A DNA stretch of 64,000 nucleotides from Prorocentrum cordatum (GCA_963575745.1 CAUYUJ010020282.1:583381-647380); one strand, 5' to 3'; counted from the first letter of the stretch, positions 21,700 through 33,974 are shown. Notes: a model not told the origin generated them from the letters alone. Numbers and translations are program-made.

Positions 21700-22904
21700 C
21701 AACGGCAGCACGGGCTGCGGCAAGGGCTCGGTGCCTTCGCGCGCTGGCGGCGCTGCACCTCCCTCCAGGCGTCGTTTTTGTTTGTCCGCCCAGACGGAGC
21801 TGGAGCCCTGGATGACGACGACGGCCCCTCGGACGAGTGCCTGCGCTGCGTTTGCCGCGAGGAGTTCGACAGGCTCAAGGACTCCCTCGGGGCCGAGGTC
21901 AGCACCACCGTCCAGGATCTGGCACGCGCTGCCAACGAGGAGGTCCTCTTTGCCCTCGAGGCTGTCCGCCTCCAGGCATCCGAGCAAATCACTGGTGGTG
22001 ATCAAGCCGCTCGGTCTGCGATTCAGCCCAAGCTCGGCGAGTTCGGCAGGCGGTATCGAAAGCAGCTTGATTGGCACGAGCGGCGACTGGATGAACATGC
22101 GCGTCGGCAGGATGCTCGAGCAGGTGCGTTGGCGGCGCTCCAGCAAGAGACGGCTGACCTCAAGAAGTCTCTTGCGGTCGCGGAGGCAAGGCCCCCTGCC
22201 CTGGTGGCGGTGCCGCGTGGCCTCGACGCGAGCCTGACAACATTATCGTGGTGGCCATCGCCCAGGTCCCTACCACGGTAGCGGCGGTGTCGCACTCGGT
22301 CAAGGATTGGTTGCACTCTCTGGGCTACAAAGAAGACGAGTACCAGATCGAGCTATCTGGCGCCGCCCTTGGCCCGCCCTTCCTCATGAAATTCGTGGGG
22401 GTGGTGGGCCTCGCTGCCCGCGAGGTCCAGCGCATTCTCGGGCAACTGTTCCAGGACGGGCAGTGGAAGGAGTTCTCGGTCGAGGTGGCCGGCAGCCCTG
22501 CACGTCGGCTGCAAACCTTCACGTTCACAAAACCTCTACGTTCACAGAATTTGTACGTTTATGCACACTGCCCGCCCCTTCATCGGGCTCTTCGTCCTGC
22601 TCTGGCTCGACCTTTTCATATACCGCTCCTTCGCACGCGGGGGCTGCGCCCACCTTCGCTGGACCCGTTTGCTACCACTGATGTTGCCAATGCCAAACTT
22701 CTTGACTGTTGGCCTCTGACTCGCGAACAGACTCTCAGCTGTGCACTCGCGGGGGCGAGATCTACGCCGGTTATTCAGCCACTTCGCATGAGCGGTGTTG
22801 AGCGAACGTTGTTGGCACCCGTGGACTTTGATGTCTCAGTGCGCACGGACACGATCGACTCTGGCTCCAGTTATGCGACCACGGACGGCAGCGCGTATAT
22901 GTAA
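21700..22904 (+). pseudogene. LINE-F ORF1 remnant: coiled coil plus RNA-binding-like domain
   Basis: Two frames join into one protein-like region. From about 21790 the first frame reads an acidic start, CLRCVCREEFDRLKD and an Ala/Glu/Gln-rich coiled coil to about 22200. A frameshift near 22215-22225 leads to DNIIVVAIAQVPTTVAAV and WLHSLGYKEDEYQIEL, then LGPPFLMKFVG and GQWKEFSVEV to about 22510. The layout, coiled coil followed by a compact alpha/beta segment, resembles ORF1 proteins of other LINEs and differs from ORF1 of LINE-B, -C and -E. No ORF2 follows. The identification as ORF1 is inference from layout and context. Confidence 0.55.
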
Positions 22905-23319
22905 TGCAGATTTCTTCTCGTCCCATGGCTCCTGAAGATGTGGCGCCTCATCATCCACCTCGGAGATTGGACTCTGACGCGGAGTCAGAGTCGCCCTGAC
23001 TGGCACCTCGCCTCGTCCCCGAGTCCGAGGACATATCAGATGGCGGAGACAGTCCCGTGCGTTTGGTTCTTCGGTTGTCACCTTCGACACCTGATACGTT
23101 GACTGCGACCCCTGAGCGGGTGAGGCGCCTGGAAGATCGCCTCTCGGATTCGGGCCCGCCCCGTGAGTCAGTGGCATTGTCCGTCCTCTCCTCCAGCGCT
23201 CTCTACTTCTCCGCGGCGGGCTACTCGCATTCTTCCAACGTCCTCGTCGGCGAGTTCGGGTGCATGTCCTGCGACTCGTGGAACATCCCATCGTGGGCGA
23301 CCGTGGCGCCAGCGGCCAA
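22905..23319. other. Intergenic sequence, no gene recognised
   Basis: Contains a direct repeat of GACTCTGACGCGGAGTCAGAGTC type (palindrome at about 22970-22992). No coding domain recognised. Confidence 0.5.
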
Positions 23320-23575
23320 GAGGCCGACTTGAGGTCTGCGCGGCTCTCGACACGTCTGCGCGGCTTCGGAGTCTGCGCGGCCTTCGACAGGCCCGACGCC
23401 TCCGTCGAGGTGAGCAGGGGCAAAGGACCCCGGCAGGCGCCGCGGGCAATCGCGAGAGGGGCCGACGTGAGGTCTGCACGGCCCTCGGCGCGCCCGGCAC
23501 CTCCATCGAAGCGGGCAGAGGTCCAGGGCCGCAGCAGGCCTTCCGGCCTGGCACGCCACCGCTGCGACGCCCAGT
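23320..23575. repeat. Two-unit GC-rich tandem repeat of about 120-135 bp
   Basis: GAGGCCGACTTGAGGTCTGC at about 23322 recurs as GGGGCCGACGTGAGGTCTGC at about 23457, and the following CCTCCGTCGAGGTGAGCAG recurs as CCTCCATCGAAGCGGGCAG. The copies are diverged. The family is not recognised. Confidence 0.55.
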
Positions 23576-23647
23576 TGCCGGGCGCGTCGACGCGCGCGGG
23601 CGCGCGGAGAGAGCGAGAGCGAGAGCGAGAGATCGGAGGGAGGAGAA

Positions 23648-23809
23648 GCGACACCAACACCACCAGGGGGCCCGCCTCCAGCGAAGAGTTCCACGATGTC
23701 TCCCCCGAGCTGGAGGCTGGGGATGTCTCGAGCGAGAGGGGGAAACCACACCACCAGGGAGACTCCCCTTCCTCCTCGCGTCTCCTCGCCCTGGTGGTGT
23801 TGGTGTCGC
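23648..23809. repeat. Inverted repeat with perfect 21-bp arms and 120-nt loop
   Basis: The arm at 23648-23668 (GCGACACCAACACCACCAGG plus G) is the exact reverse complement of 23789-23809. A shorter related word, ACCACACCACCAGGG, lies in the loop near 23748. The arms are long enough for a stable hairpin. Confidence 0.85.
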
Positions 23810-24812
23810 CTTCCCTTGTCGCTAGAGAGAGGGGGGGGGGGGGGAGCGGCGCGCTCGTCTTCGGGCGCGCCGCGGAGCCAGGGGCGCGCGCATCCCGCGT
23901 CGCGCGCCGCGGCGCGGGTTGCGGGGGCGCGGCCGTCAGTCAGGACAGGCTGCCCCGCTCGTCCGTCTAGGGGGGCCTGCGTCGCGTTCGACCGCGCGAC
24001 CTGGGACGCCGTCGGCTTCGCCGCGCGGCGTGGCGGCAAAGAAGGCCCCTCCTCCTCATACGCCTCCCCATAGGGTGACAGTCAGCGCGATGTTAGGACG
24101 ACGGCGTTCGGACAGCTGTGGGGCAGCAACGGCATCCTCACCAGCTCCCCACATCAGTTGCTTCTCGGAAGCTTTGGTGAATGCGCGGCACACGAGTCGC
24201 AATTTCCGTTGGCGGACCAGAGCGTGCACTGCACGCGGAGCACGGGCGGACATAATGCACCACATGTTATATTACCGGGTAGTTTGGGTTGTGTCCATCT
24301 AGTTACTTTGTACGGTTCGACATGTGCCATGGTTTGCACCAGTGCGTTCCAATACTAGCCTGGAGTATCATTCTCATGGCCACCCTGGCAATTGCTCTGG
24401 CAATGCTGAGACGTAGCGATGCCCTGGCTCATCTTGCAGTCCTGCGCGCACCCGCGGTCCCTCCACATCTCGGCTCCCGTCTGATTGCCGATGTTCGACG
24501 CTTGTGTCCAGATGTTTCGGCGTGGCCTGCACCAAGCACGTATGGTGGTATTTCCTGGTGGTGCGGTGGCGGACGGCAGCTCCGAATGTTGCCTTCCCTT
24601 TTGCACTCCTTTCTTTCCCTTTCGGTTGGCGCTACACCTCGTGATCCTCCCTCTTCTTCCTGCTGCTCAGCCTGGAGGCGCCGGTGTCTGGTGCTGGATT
24701 CGGCGGTCGTCAGTGGTTGGAGCCTCTTTTTGTGGAGTGTCCCGTTTCATAGTCTTGTTCACCTTGTTCATGGCGCTCTTCCTCCTGCCCTTCATGTTCC
24801 TCGTCCCTTCCT
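23810..24812. other. Intergenic sequence, no gene recognised
   Basis: Mixed composition, GC-rich to about 24060 and then close to balanced. A 491-codon frame from 24289 into the CTC array at 25.0 kb has no recognisable domain before it becomes low-complexity. No RNA gene or mobile element seen. Confidence 0.5.
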
Positions 24813-24900
24813 CCTTCTCCTCCTCCTCCTCCTGTTCCTCTTCCTCCTCCTCTTCCTCCTCCTCCTACTCCTACTCCTCGTCCCCTCCTCTTCTTCGACG
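24813..24900 (+). repeat. (CTC/TCC)n microsatellite
   Basis: CTCCTC triplets with TTC and TAC interruptions. Confidence 0.9.
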
Positions 24901-25083
24901 TGCGCCTGTCACCCCATCCTTGCTTTGGCCGCTCAGGCATCTCTCGTCCGCCCTCCCGTCTGCTCTTCCACGGCTCAGGCTGTCCCAGCTGATTGTCCCA
25001 GGCCGTTCATCTTGAAAGCTTGCCATGACCCCTCTCCTCCTCCTTTCCCCCGCCCTCGCCCCCCAACACGTTTCCCTGTTGCT

Positions 25084-25207
25084 CCTCCTCCTCCTTCTTT
25101 CTTCTTCTCCTCCTCCTCCTCCCCCTCCTCCTCATCCTCCTCCTCCTCGTCCTCATCATCACCATCACCATCACCATCGTCATCATCATCATCATCATCA
25201 TCATCAG

Positions 25208-25283
<76 letters not shown>

Positions 25284-25470
25284 GTCATCGTCATCATCGT
25301 CATCATCGTCATCATTATCATCGTCATCATCATCATCAGCTTCCTCCTCTCCTCCTCCTCCTCCTCCTCCTCCTCCTCATCATCATCATCATCATCATCA
25401 TCACCATCACTATCACCATCATCATCATCACCACCACCATCATCATCAGCATCATCATCCGTTCTCCTCT
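25084..25470 (+). repeat. Compound (CTC)n-(CAT)n-(CTC)n-(CAT)n array
   Basis: CTC triplets (25084-25150) pass into CAT triplets (25151-25340), a second CTC block (25345-25378) and a second CAT block with CAC variants (25379-25460). Frames reading poly-His, poly-Met, poly-Ile or poly-Ser over it exist only because the period is three. Confidence 0.95.
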
Positions 25471-25980
25471 CCTACGTATCCGCATTTCCCCTCCCGCTCT
25501 TCGTGTGCTTGGTTCACTTGCTCTCCCAAAAGCCTTTTCCTCCCCCCGTCGCCCTCTCATTTCGGAAGGCAGGTTGGGGTCAGGAAGGGGGGGTACGAAC
25601 ACGTGTTCCAGCCTCCCGTCGTCCTAGAGGCAAACCATCCAGTCCTGCGAAGACTATTCCAGGATCGTGACCAACACTCAACAAGCCACGGAGGGCGTCT
25701 TGACGGTGAGCTGAGCATACTCTTCGTTTTATTTCATGAAGCGGGCACGGAGGATACTAGGTAGCAGTCGCAGGAACAGAAGGTGGGAGGAGGAGAAGGA
25801 GAAATACGACGACGATGGTTCATGGAGATTGGTCGGCCTCCAGCTGCAAGCAGAGAACATTCACTCCGGTTGGCAACAGCCCTGTCCATTTGCAGTCTGC
25901 GCAGTTGCTTGCGCTCCCACACCTTATTATCCTCATCCTCAATAGCATCCCCCTGTCCATCCCCGTGGCCTCCCCCTCGT
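25471..25980. other. Intergenic sequence, no gene recognised
   Basis: Unique-looking sequence between two microsatellites. No domain, RNA gene or repeat family recognised. Confidence 0.5.
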
Positions 25981-25981
25981 C

Positions 25982-26064
25982 CTCTCCCTGTCCTCCTCCT
26001 CCTCCTCCTCCTCCTCCTCCTCCTCCTTCTCCTCCTCCTCCTCTTCCTTCTCCTCCTCCTCCAC
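25982..26064 (+). repeat. (CTC)n microsatellite
   Basis: CTC triplets with short TTC interruptions on the + strand. Confidence 0.9.
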
Positions 26065-29000
26065 GCCCGAGCCATGGTCGCAGCGGTGTTGCCCACTTCC
26101 GCGCACGAGCGCAAGCGGGGGTCAGCGGATCCGCCATCACATGTGTCTCTATGTCGTTCCAAACTGATGTTGCTAGATTCTGCATTTGATGTTTGTGCCC
26201 CCGCAGCATGCCAAGACCTGTTTCCCGTTAGGGGAGTTCAGTTTGTTTGTTATCCCTGTTGGGTCTCCCCTTCGGCCCCCTTGGGTTCCTGGTCACGGGT
26301 CGCCCAGGCTCGCGGCTTGGTTTGTCTATATGCTCGCAGCCTCTCTTCGCGTTGGCGATGCCCCGCTCGGGTGCACGTTTCCACTTCGCAGGGTTCAGTG
26401 CCGATCGTTCATTTCTGTATTGCAAGATGTCTTGCCAAGCTGCCGCGCACGCAGTGGCAGCATTCGAGCTAGTCGCCTATTTCTTCTTGATCGGCATCAC
26501 GCCTCTCCGACAAGTTGCAGCTGCAGCGATTGTCTCCGCTTCAATCCGTGTCCCATCTCTTCCCGGCCAGATTGGCGCGCGCCCTCTCGGGCCCTCGAGA
26601 CCCCCATGCCTCCTCGCCCCGGCTGATTCAAAGCAGCTCTCAATCGCGTGAGTGGCCGCTTGTTGTTAAAGGTGCAATGTCAGTTGTTATTATTCTCACT
26701 TGCCCGGGCGCTTGCCCATGAGTTTTATGTCGCGCGACTGTGTCGCATTGCGCGTTTCATGCATGTTCGGTTGTATCGGGCGGCGATGAGTATTTATTCA
26801 GATCCGATCCTCCGCCCCGCTCATCGTCTTAGATGCCGCATTGGCAGTTGTTTCTTTGTGGCATGTTCACTCGCACCGCTCAGGCGCGAGCAGCGCGGGG
26901 GCGGGAGTAGATGGTAGTTAGCTTTGGTTGCCCTCATCTTCTTGGGATCGAACCTGATGACGTCTACACCGCCTTCGATCCCGCCCCAAGCCACGCGGCC
27001 ACGAGTCGCCCAAATTCAATGCTCAAACACTCCCTCCTTATCGGGAACTTCGCGAGGTTGTGGATGTTTTAGCGACCTGCCACGTCATCGGTCTCGCGGG
27101 GACAGGGCATGTGATGTCTTGGGCTTTATCCGGCGGGTCACTCAAAGTATGTTCGCCCAAAATCGGCAAGCACGTTGCCTTGCAAACGGCCCGCGCCGGC
27201 CACGAGAACACCTCGCTCGCAATAGAAAAAAAAAACGACGGCACGAACACGAGCACGGGATGCACGTTGGCATATGATGCGAACGCGTTCAAGAGGAATC
27301 GAATTGTTCATGCGTGAGAGAGGAGGAGAGAGGAGGAGGGAGATGAGGAGCTATCAGATATCGATAAAATGCGCATGATGTGTTTTGTTCCATCGTTGCA
27401 TATATGGTTCCTGCTGGTGAAGTCAGGCACGGAAAGAACACGCTGTCAGTCGATTGTTGATTGGATCGGTGTGGTGGTCTCACAGTTGCCTGCACGGCGC
27501 ACCCCCATTTTCGCCACGCAGCTCTCTGCAGGATACAGGAGGACAGCGGGTACGCATGACTAGCTCCAGGCGGTCCGATGCTACGGGGCCCCAGGAGCCG
27601 CTACAGAGGATCCGCATATAGTGCCCCGGCGCATGCCACAGTGAACGTACGGGGCCACATACGTCAAAAGAGCTACGGCTTCTCGGGCCGACTACACTGC
27701 ATCACCCGAAACCGCATTGGCACCAATTCAGACGCTTCGCGTTTGGCGGCGCATTGGGCGGCACTTTCAGTTATCAGATGCGACGGGCAATGCCGGCCAC
27801 GCCCCCCGCAGTGGTGGATATATTAGCGCGCTCCTGGCATGAAACAGATATGGGCTCTACAATGACATGGGGTCTCGACAAGTACATGCGAGCTCGGTTG
27901 AAAGGTGGAGATTTGCACGACGGGTTTGCAACCGACATAGGCGCGTGGGCGACGCATCCAAACGCGACGCAGCAGGGCCGCGGGCCTCAACTGGAAGGTG
28001 AGACTGATGGACTGCGACACTTCTTGCAGCGCGGAAAACACGAACGCACGAGAGATACACAGGCTACAGTCGTGGAAATGCCATGACTGGCATCAGGCGC
28101 GGGGTTTCTCGAGGTCAATTGCTGGACAGACGAATAGACCAAACGCACGGGGCAAGATTGGCCAGAAGGGGCGCCTGCAAGCAGCACCGACACGCGCAGG
28201 CAGCTAACAGGAACATCCACGATAACCAGTGCCGCTGCCAACTGGCACGGCGGAGAAGAGGGGGCATCTCTCTCGACGGGCTGGTCTTCTTCAGGACCGA
28301 CCTTGACCGACGGGGGATGGGCGAGGCGACGCGGGCCTGGAAACGTCTAGCATGGACGAGAGGCAATCGCCGAACAACCGCTCAACTCGCCACGCCCAGC
28401 TGCGGGCCCCGGCCCAGGCGAACCCAGGCCAGGGCTCTCGGAGGTCAGCGCGCGCTTTCTGAACATTGTTTTTTTTTCAAACGGGCGATGCATCGCAAAC
28501 CCAAGGCGCCGCAGCTTCGGCGCAGCGCCCTGGGCCCAACGCCGCTGCTGGCGTAAGATCGCGCGATCCAGGTGCCGGCTTTGGCGCAAGCCCTGAGCTC
28601 GATGCCGCCGACGTTTTGCCATGAGAAATGGCGTCAGTTGCGGGCGGAGACGGCGCGCGCCAACCAGGAGATAGCGCGCCCATGTGAAGATATATCTATA
28701 TATAAAACTATGCGTTGATTCGGACGGTCGGCCAGATCACGGCGCGCGCGCGCGCGGGGAGATTACGCGAGCGCGCTGCGTGGACTTCCCGCCGCGGTCT
28801 ACATCGCGCGAGCGGCGGCCACCTGCACTGGCCGAACTTCGACGCTGCGAGCGGCGCGGCCCTTTTGGACATCGGCGCCATCAGCTCTTTATATTCGGCG
28901 CTACTGGAACAGAATGCCACATGCATGGGCAGTCAGCTCGGGCCGCAGCGTTCGGAAAAGGTAGCGACACGGGGATGTGCGACGCATGGCGAGCCTCGCG

Positions 29001-31030
29001 TCTTCTCGACCCAGCGGGAAGGGATTTTGCCGGGCAGATATCGGGGGGGGCGGGGGGGGGGCGGCGCGGGTCAGACAACTCGGCGGGGCCCAAACCAACG
29101 CGGCGACGTAAACAAACTACAATGTAAGTCAAAGATGCGAGATGGCAGGTGCCCTGACAATCTGGCGCGGTCGCCCCCGTTTTTTGACCGGGCCAACGCT
29201 TTCGCTTATGTAGGCCATGTCGCCGTAGATGAGGTCGCCCGGGCTTCGCCTCCTGATGGGGGCGCGGAGCTACGTCAACAGAGGCATCCATGAGCATGTT
29301 GCACTCCGCGAGCGGGCTCGGGATATCGCGCATTGATGTTTTCGGGGCGCGGCGACGCGCGGGGGCGGCGGCTGCCCGAGACGCCCAAAAACGCGCCGGG
29401 CCCGCGCGAGGACAGATGGATAGCAGCAGCGGAGACGGAGGGCGACTGCAACTCCTCTCGCGCCCGAGACCCGACCGATGGCGAGCTTCGGGCACGGGGC
29501 GCGCGCAGACGACATGTTCAGGGCAGGATTGCGCGAGGGCGCGAAAACGGCGAGCTCCAGCGAGGAGGAATGGGATCGCGCGCTGCGCGCGCGTCAGCAC
29601 CTTCATTGGGCCGAAGCACGACGGCGATGAAGGAGAGGCTCTACTTCGGGCGCGCGTGGCGTTCGAGGGGAATCCCCGCATCTGTTCGAGGCAGTCTGGA
29701 GCTCGGCATCACTTTGACTGGCATGAGACCTGGGTGCTCAGGAAAAGACAGAGGGCTGCCAGGCCGTGGAAGACTCGCGCGGGGAAGTCACGGGCTCGCC
29801 CTTCTCCGAGGATAGTAGATAAGATCGCGCCCCAGGGGGCGGCGGCCAATTCGTTTCTGATTAGAGGGAAGGCCTGGCTGATATCTGAGGGGGTGGCGGA
29901 TCATCTCGACGAATTTCCTGCCCAGCATGCGAGAGTTCCATTGGTGGGCGAGGGCACTAACGAGCAGTATCACGAGGAGGGCATCATCGCGGAGAGTCGC
30001 GCGCTACCTACCTAGGATGCGCGACGCCGACGTAGCCGGCACGCGACACTTCAAGTCGAATGTCACGGAATGGGCGCCTCCGCTTGCTCCATCGCGTGGC
30101 TCGCTCACTCGGGCGCCGCGCCGCGTTGCCAGGAGTGTTGACGGCAGAAGTAGAAGTTGTTTCGTCAACCCGCTTGTCGGGGCAAACCTCGCCGCCGTCG
30201 CAATCCGCGGCTCGCGCAGATCGGAGATGACCTCAACGAACTAGGGCGTCGACGCAGGCCTGTCCAGGGCGCCCCTCGATGGGGGGGCGGCGCGCGATGT
30301 CCGACGGGCTTGAGGGGCGTCAGTTCCCGGGAGATACGACGACAATCGGAGAGCGCTCCTGGGCTACCCTTCCGGCGCCCGATCGGTCCCAATGCGAGTT
30401 TGTGGCTGACCATCTATACTTCGCGACGCAGCAACTTCGGGCCCGCGAATATTTGGCCCATAAAACTCGCGACGATTGCCGACGCGCCCCCGTCACCGAC
30501 CAGCGACCTTGGCGCCGGAGAATATCCGCGAGCGCGACGAAAGCCCGATTCCACTGCTGGGCCAGGGGCGCGACGAACCCACCAGCATGCGCCAAAAGAC
30601 CTGGGCCTCCGTCGGCACTTTTTTCGGCTCTGGAGCATCCTCAGATGCGGGCGCGCCCTTCCCGTGATCGGACCCTCTCGACGCGGACAGCTGCCCGCGC
30701 ACGCATCCGCGATCGCTGTCTCGGGCGAGAAGATGGAGGCGCGGTCGGCCCAGAGCACGTCCGAGGGCAACCGGGCGCCCCGGCGCGGAAAAACTCCCCC
30801 ATCATCACCCCCCTCTTCCCCCTCAGTCGCAGTGGGCGCATTCCCCTTCCCCCCTCTGCCCCTCGTCCTCCTCCTCGTCCTCCAGCCCCCGCATCGTCAA
30901 GCTGAACGCTCAACATATTGCGAAGGCCTTACGGCCAGCGCCGCCGACCCTGAACGCGGGACATCCCCCACGACCCTCACTGGCGCCCCCCCAAGGTTGG
31001 AGCCCTGTTGTCCACAATGAGGGGGCGGGA
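26065..31030. other. Five-kilobase gene-poor interval
   Basis: Frames of 80-290 codons lie on both strands, often three or four over the same bases, and I recognise no domain in any of them. From about 26.1 to 27.5 kb the composition is balanced and some frames look hydrophobic (for example 26650-26900). From 27.6 to 30.7 kb the sequence is GC-rich with a homopolymer run T8 at 28470 and G-runs near 29045-29060. It may hold heavily decayed retroelement sequence, but no motif supports a call. Confidence 0.45.
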
Positions 31031-31036
31031 GGAGAG

Positions 31037-31420
31037 GTCTTGAGTCCTCCCTGCTCACAGGGGGAACTTTGTCCGCCTTGTGCACATGGGCGATAGGGGA
31101 GAACCCTTGAATTCCCACAGAGGGTGCCCCCCCTTTGTCCCCTCTGTCAACAGGGAGGACCGTAGAGGGGAGGGGGGGGGGCCTTGACTTCCCCGTGTCC
31201 ACAGGGGCGGGGCATCCTTTGCCCCCCTTTGTCCATAAGGGGGGACTGGCGGCGGGGGGGCGGTAATCTGACCCAGGGGCCCCCGCAGGGGGGCCCCCCC
31301 CCTTGCCGGGGACGGGGGAAAGGGAGGGGGGAGAGGGGGGACATTGAGTTTCCCCCGTCGACAGGGCCCACCTCTCGTCCCTTCGGTGGACCAGAGCCTG
31401 GGGGGGCGACCACCCGTGGT
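31037..31420. repeat. Degenerate minisatellite of about 70-78 bp
   Basis: The pattern CTTGA-TTCC, then TG-CCACAGGGG, then CCTTTGTCC, then AGGGGGG recurs four to five times (for example 31108, 31183 and 31343). A related word CCACAGGGGGGAG appears again at 61440-61490. G-runs of nine or more separate the units. Confidence 0.6.
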
Positions 31421-32039
31421 GGTTTTTTGTTCACATGAGGGACCCGGGGGGGGGGGGGGGGGGGGCAAATTTGATCCGGGACCTTGCCTTTTACCTCCAC
31501 CCCCCGTCAGGGAAGGGAGAAACGGAAAGTAATCGACTTAACTGCAACGTTTTCTTCGTTCCTTGCTCAATTTCTCTGGGACCGACGACGACGACGAAGA
31601 CGACGAAGACTACGACAGCCTCTCACATACGCCAGAGGGTTGGCGGGTTTGTGATCCTCGGCCTCATCATCCCACTCATCCGCATCCACGTTCTCCTACT
31701 CGTCCTCATCATTCTTCCTCAGCAGGGCTCGAGATCTTCCTGGTGCCTGGCGGCTGCCAGCCTGGCCAGGAGCAGTTCCGATGCGGGCCCGCCCCCATCC
31801 CCGCACCGTCTCGTTGCCAGTACCATCGCCATGGCTCCTCCGCCTCCCTCCCATCACTGAGAGCACGATCACCATCATCATGATCACAATGTGTTCGTTC
31901 GCCCCTCCTCCGCATCAACTTGCACTTGCTTGCACGCCAGGTGATATGGCAGAACAGGTGCCGGTCGACGATGATCTGGATCTTGATCCGCTGGAGGAGG
32001 GCCTTTGGCCGCCTTCCTAATTCCCGCCGCCATCCGCCT
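31421..32039. other. Intergenic sequence, no gene recognised
   Basis: Opens with an 18-G run (about 31448-31465), then short GAC/CAT triplet patches (31573-31615, 31660-31720, 31865-31885). No coding or RNA feature recognised. Confidence 0.5.
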
Positions 32040-32126
32040 CCTCCTCCTCATTATCACAATCACCATTTGCATGATCAGCATCATCATCAGTTGCATCATC
32101 ATCAGCAGCAGCAGAATCAGCATCAG

Positions 32127-32177
<51 letters not shown>

Positions 32178-32342
32178 CATCCTCATCCTCATCCTCATCC
32201 TCATCCTCATCCTCATCATAATCAGCATCAGCACCATCATCATCACCATCATCATCAGCATCAGCATCATCAGCAGCATTAGCATCACCATCATCAGTAC
32301 CATCATCGGCATCATCACATTCCTCATCATCATCATCAGCAC

Positions 32343-32376
<34 letters not shown>

Positions 32377-32385
32377 TGCATGATG

Positions 32386-32430
<45 letters not shown>

Positions 32431-32498
32431 GTCAGCACCAGCAGCTTCATCATCATAATCAGCATCAAAACCAACCTCCGCAGCATCATTATCAGAAC

Positions 32499-32583
<85 letters not shown>

Positions 32584-32720
32584 AGCAGCAGCATCAGATT
32601 AGCATCAGCATTAGCACCATCATTAGCCGCATCAGCATCATCATCAGCATCATCATCATCATCATCATCCGCATGATCATCAATATTATCAGCATCATCA
32701 ACATCATCATCATCATCGTG

Positions 32721-32766
<46 letters not shown>
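32040..32766 (+). repeat. (CAT)n array with CAG, CCT and CGT variants
   Basis: Some 700 bp of CAT triplets on the + strand, with blocks of CATCCT (32170-32215) and CATCGT (32530-32580). It continues in the same orientation on the far side of the inverted-repeat element that ends at 33974. Confidence 0.95.
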
Positions 32767-33022
32767 GAAAGAGCGTGTTCTACCGCTGCTGGCGGAAAAC
32801 CGGGGGGGGTCACTACCGGTTGGAACCCCTCCCCCCCCCCCCCCCCTCCGGAAAACCGGGGGGGGTCACTACCGGTTCGAACCCCTCCCCCCCCCCCAGT
32901 TCATCATGGAAAAGGGCGGGGGTCACTACCGGTTCGAACCCCCCCCCCCCCCCCTCCTCGAAAACCGGGGGGGGTCACTACCGGTTCGAACCCCCCCCCC
33001 CCCTCGAAAACCGAGTGGGGGT

Positions 33023-33645
33023 GCGGACAGTGGTGGGGACGGTGTTGGTGGGGACAGTGGTGAGGGGACAGCGGGACAGTGGTGGGGACAGTGGGACAGT
33101 GGGACAGTGGTGGGGACGGTAGTGGTGGGGACAGTGGTGGGGACAATGGTGGGAACAGGGGGGACAGTGGACAGTGGTGGGGACGGTGGTGGTGGGGACA
33201 GTGGTGTGGGGACAGTGGGAATGAGGTGGAAACAGTGGGACAGTGGAGGGTATAATGGTGGTGGGGACAGTGGTAAAGGCGGTGGCGAGGACGGCGGTGG
33301 GACAATGGGACAGAGGTACAGTGGGGACAGTGGTGGGGACAGTGGGGACAGTGGTGGGAACAGTGGGACAGCTCAGTGGGACAGCGGAGGAGTCAGTGGG
33401 ACAGTGGGGACAGTGGGGATAGTCGGGCAGTGGTTGGGGCCGTGGAGACAGTGGGGAGAGTGGAACCGTGGTGGGAACAGTGGTGGGACAGTGGGGACAG
33501 TGCGACAGTGGTGGGGGCACTGGTGGGGACAGTAGGGACGGTGGTGGAACCAGTGGGGACAGTGGTGGTGAGGACAGTGGTGCTGGGAACAACAGTGGGG
33601 GATGTGATGCGGACGGTGGTAGGGACCGGGAGTCGTTTGCTGGCG
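33023..33645 (+). repeat. GTGGGGACAGTGG minisatellite
   Basis: Units GTGGGGACA, GTGGGACAGT and GTGGTGGGGACAGT alternate for about 620 bp with G/A substitutions on the + strand. It forms the central loop between the arms of the foldback-like element. Confidence 0.9.
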
Positions 33646-33819
33646 GTGCGTGGGGGGGGGGGGTCGAACCGGTAGTGAACCCCCTCCGGTTTTCGAGGGG
33701 GGGGGGGGGGTTCGAACCGGTAGTGACCCCCCCCGGTTTTCCGGATCCGGAGGGGGGGGGGGAGGGGTTCGAACCGTAGTGACCCCCCCCGGTTTTCGTG
33801 GGGGAGGGGGGGGGGGTTA

Positions 33820-33910
33820 GGGAGGGGGGGGTTTTGCCGGGGGGGGGGGGGGGGGGGGCAGCAGGGGGGGGGGGGGGGGATTTTCGGAGGGGGGGGGGGG
33901 GGGGCGACCC
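33820..33910 (+). repeat. Poly-G tract
   Basis: Several runs of 12-21 G interrupted by TTTT, CAGCA or ATTTTC, within the right arm of the inverted-repeat element. Run lengths in such tracts are often uncertain in assemblies. Confidence 0.85.
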
Positions 33911-33974
33911 CCGGGTTCCGGACGAAAAGGTTGGCAATTTTCCACAGTAAAGCGGCGGTGGATCACGCTCTCTC

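Larger units (their letters stand above)
32767..33974. mobile_element. Foldback-like element with long inverted repeats, inside a CAT array
   Basis: The left end GAAAGAGCGTG (32767-32777) matches the right end CACGCTCTCTC (33964-33974) as an inverted repeat with one mismatch, and the next 30 bp also correspond (CCGCTGCTGGCGGAAAA against TTTTCC-CAG-GCGGCGG). Inside the ends, four direct units AAAACCGGGGGGGGTCACTA + CCGGTTCGAACCCC (32796-33006) face at least three inverted units at 33650-33800. A GTGGGGACAGT minisatellite fills the centre. CAT triplets flank both outer ends in the same orientation. Terminal inverted repeats made of short tandem units around a loop resemble foldback elements. 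No protein is encoded. Transposition is inferred from structure only. Confidence 0.65.

Noticed and set aside
24289-25764. A 491-codon frame as a serine-rich protein gene
   Set aside because: More than half of it is CTC and CAT microsatellite, the rest has no domain, and frames on the other strand are equally open.
27578-30015. Decayed retroelement coding sequence
   Set aside because: Some frames look protein-like, but I could not find any EN, RT, RNase H or zinc motif in consistent order on either strand.
31884-32813. A 309-codon Met/Asp-rich frame on the - strand
   Set aside because: It is the CAT array read on the opposite strand; it also crosses the end of the inverted-repeat element.
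32796-33006. Tandem tRNA genes, from the repeated GGTTCGAACC
   Set aside because: Only a B-box-like palindrome is present. There is no A box at the right distance, no acceptor stem and no anticodon arm.
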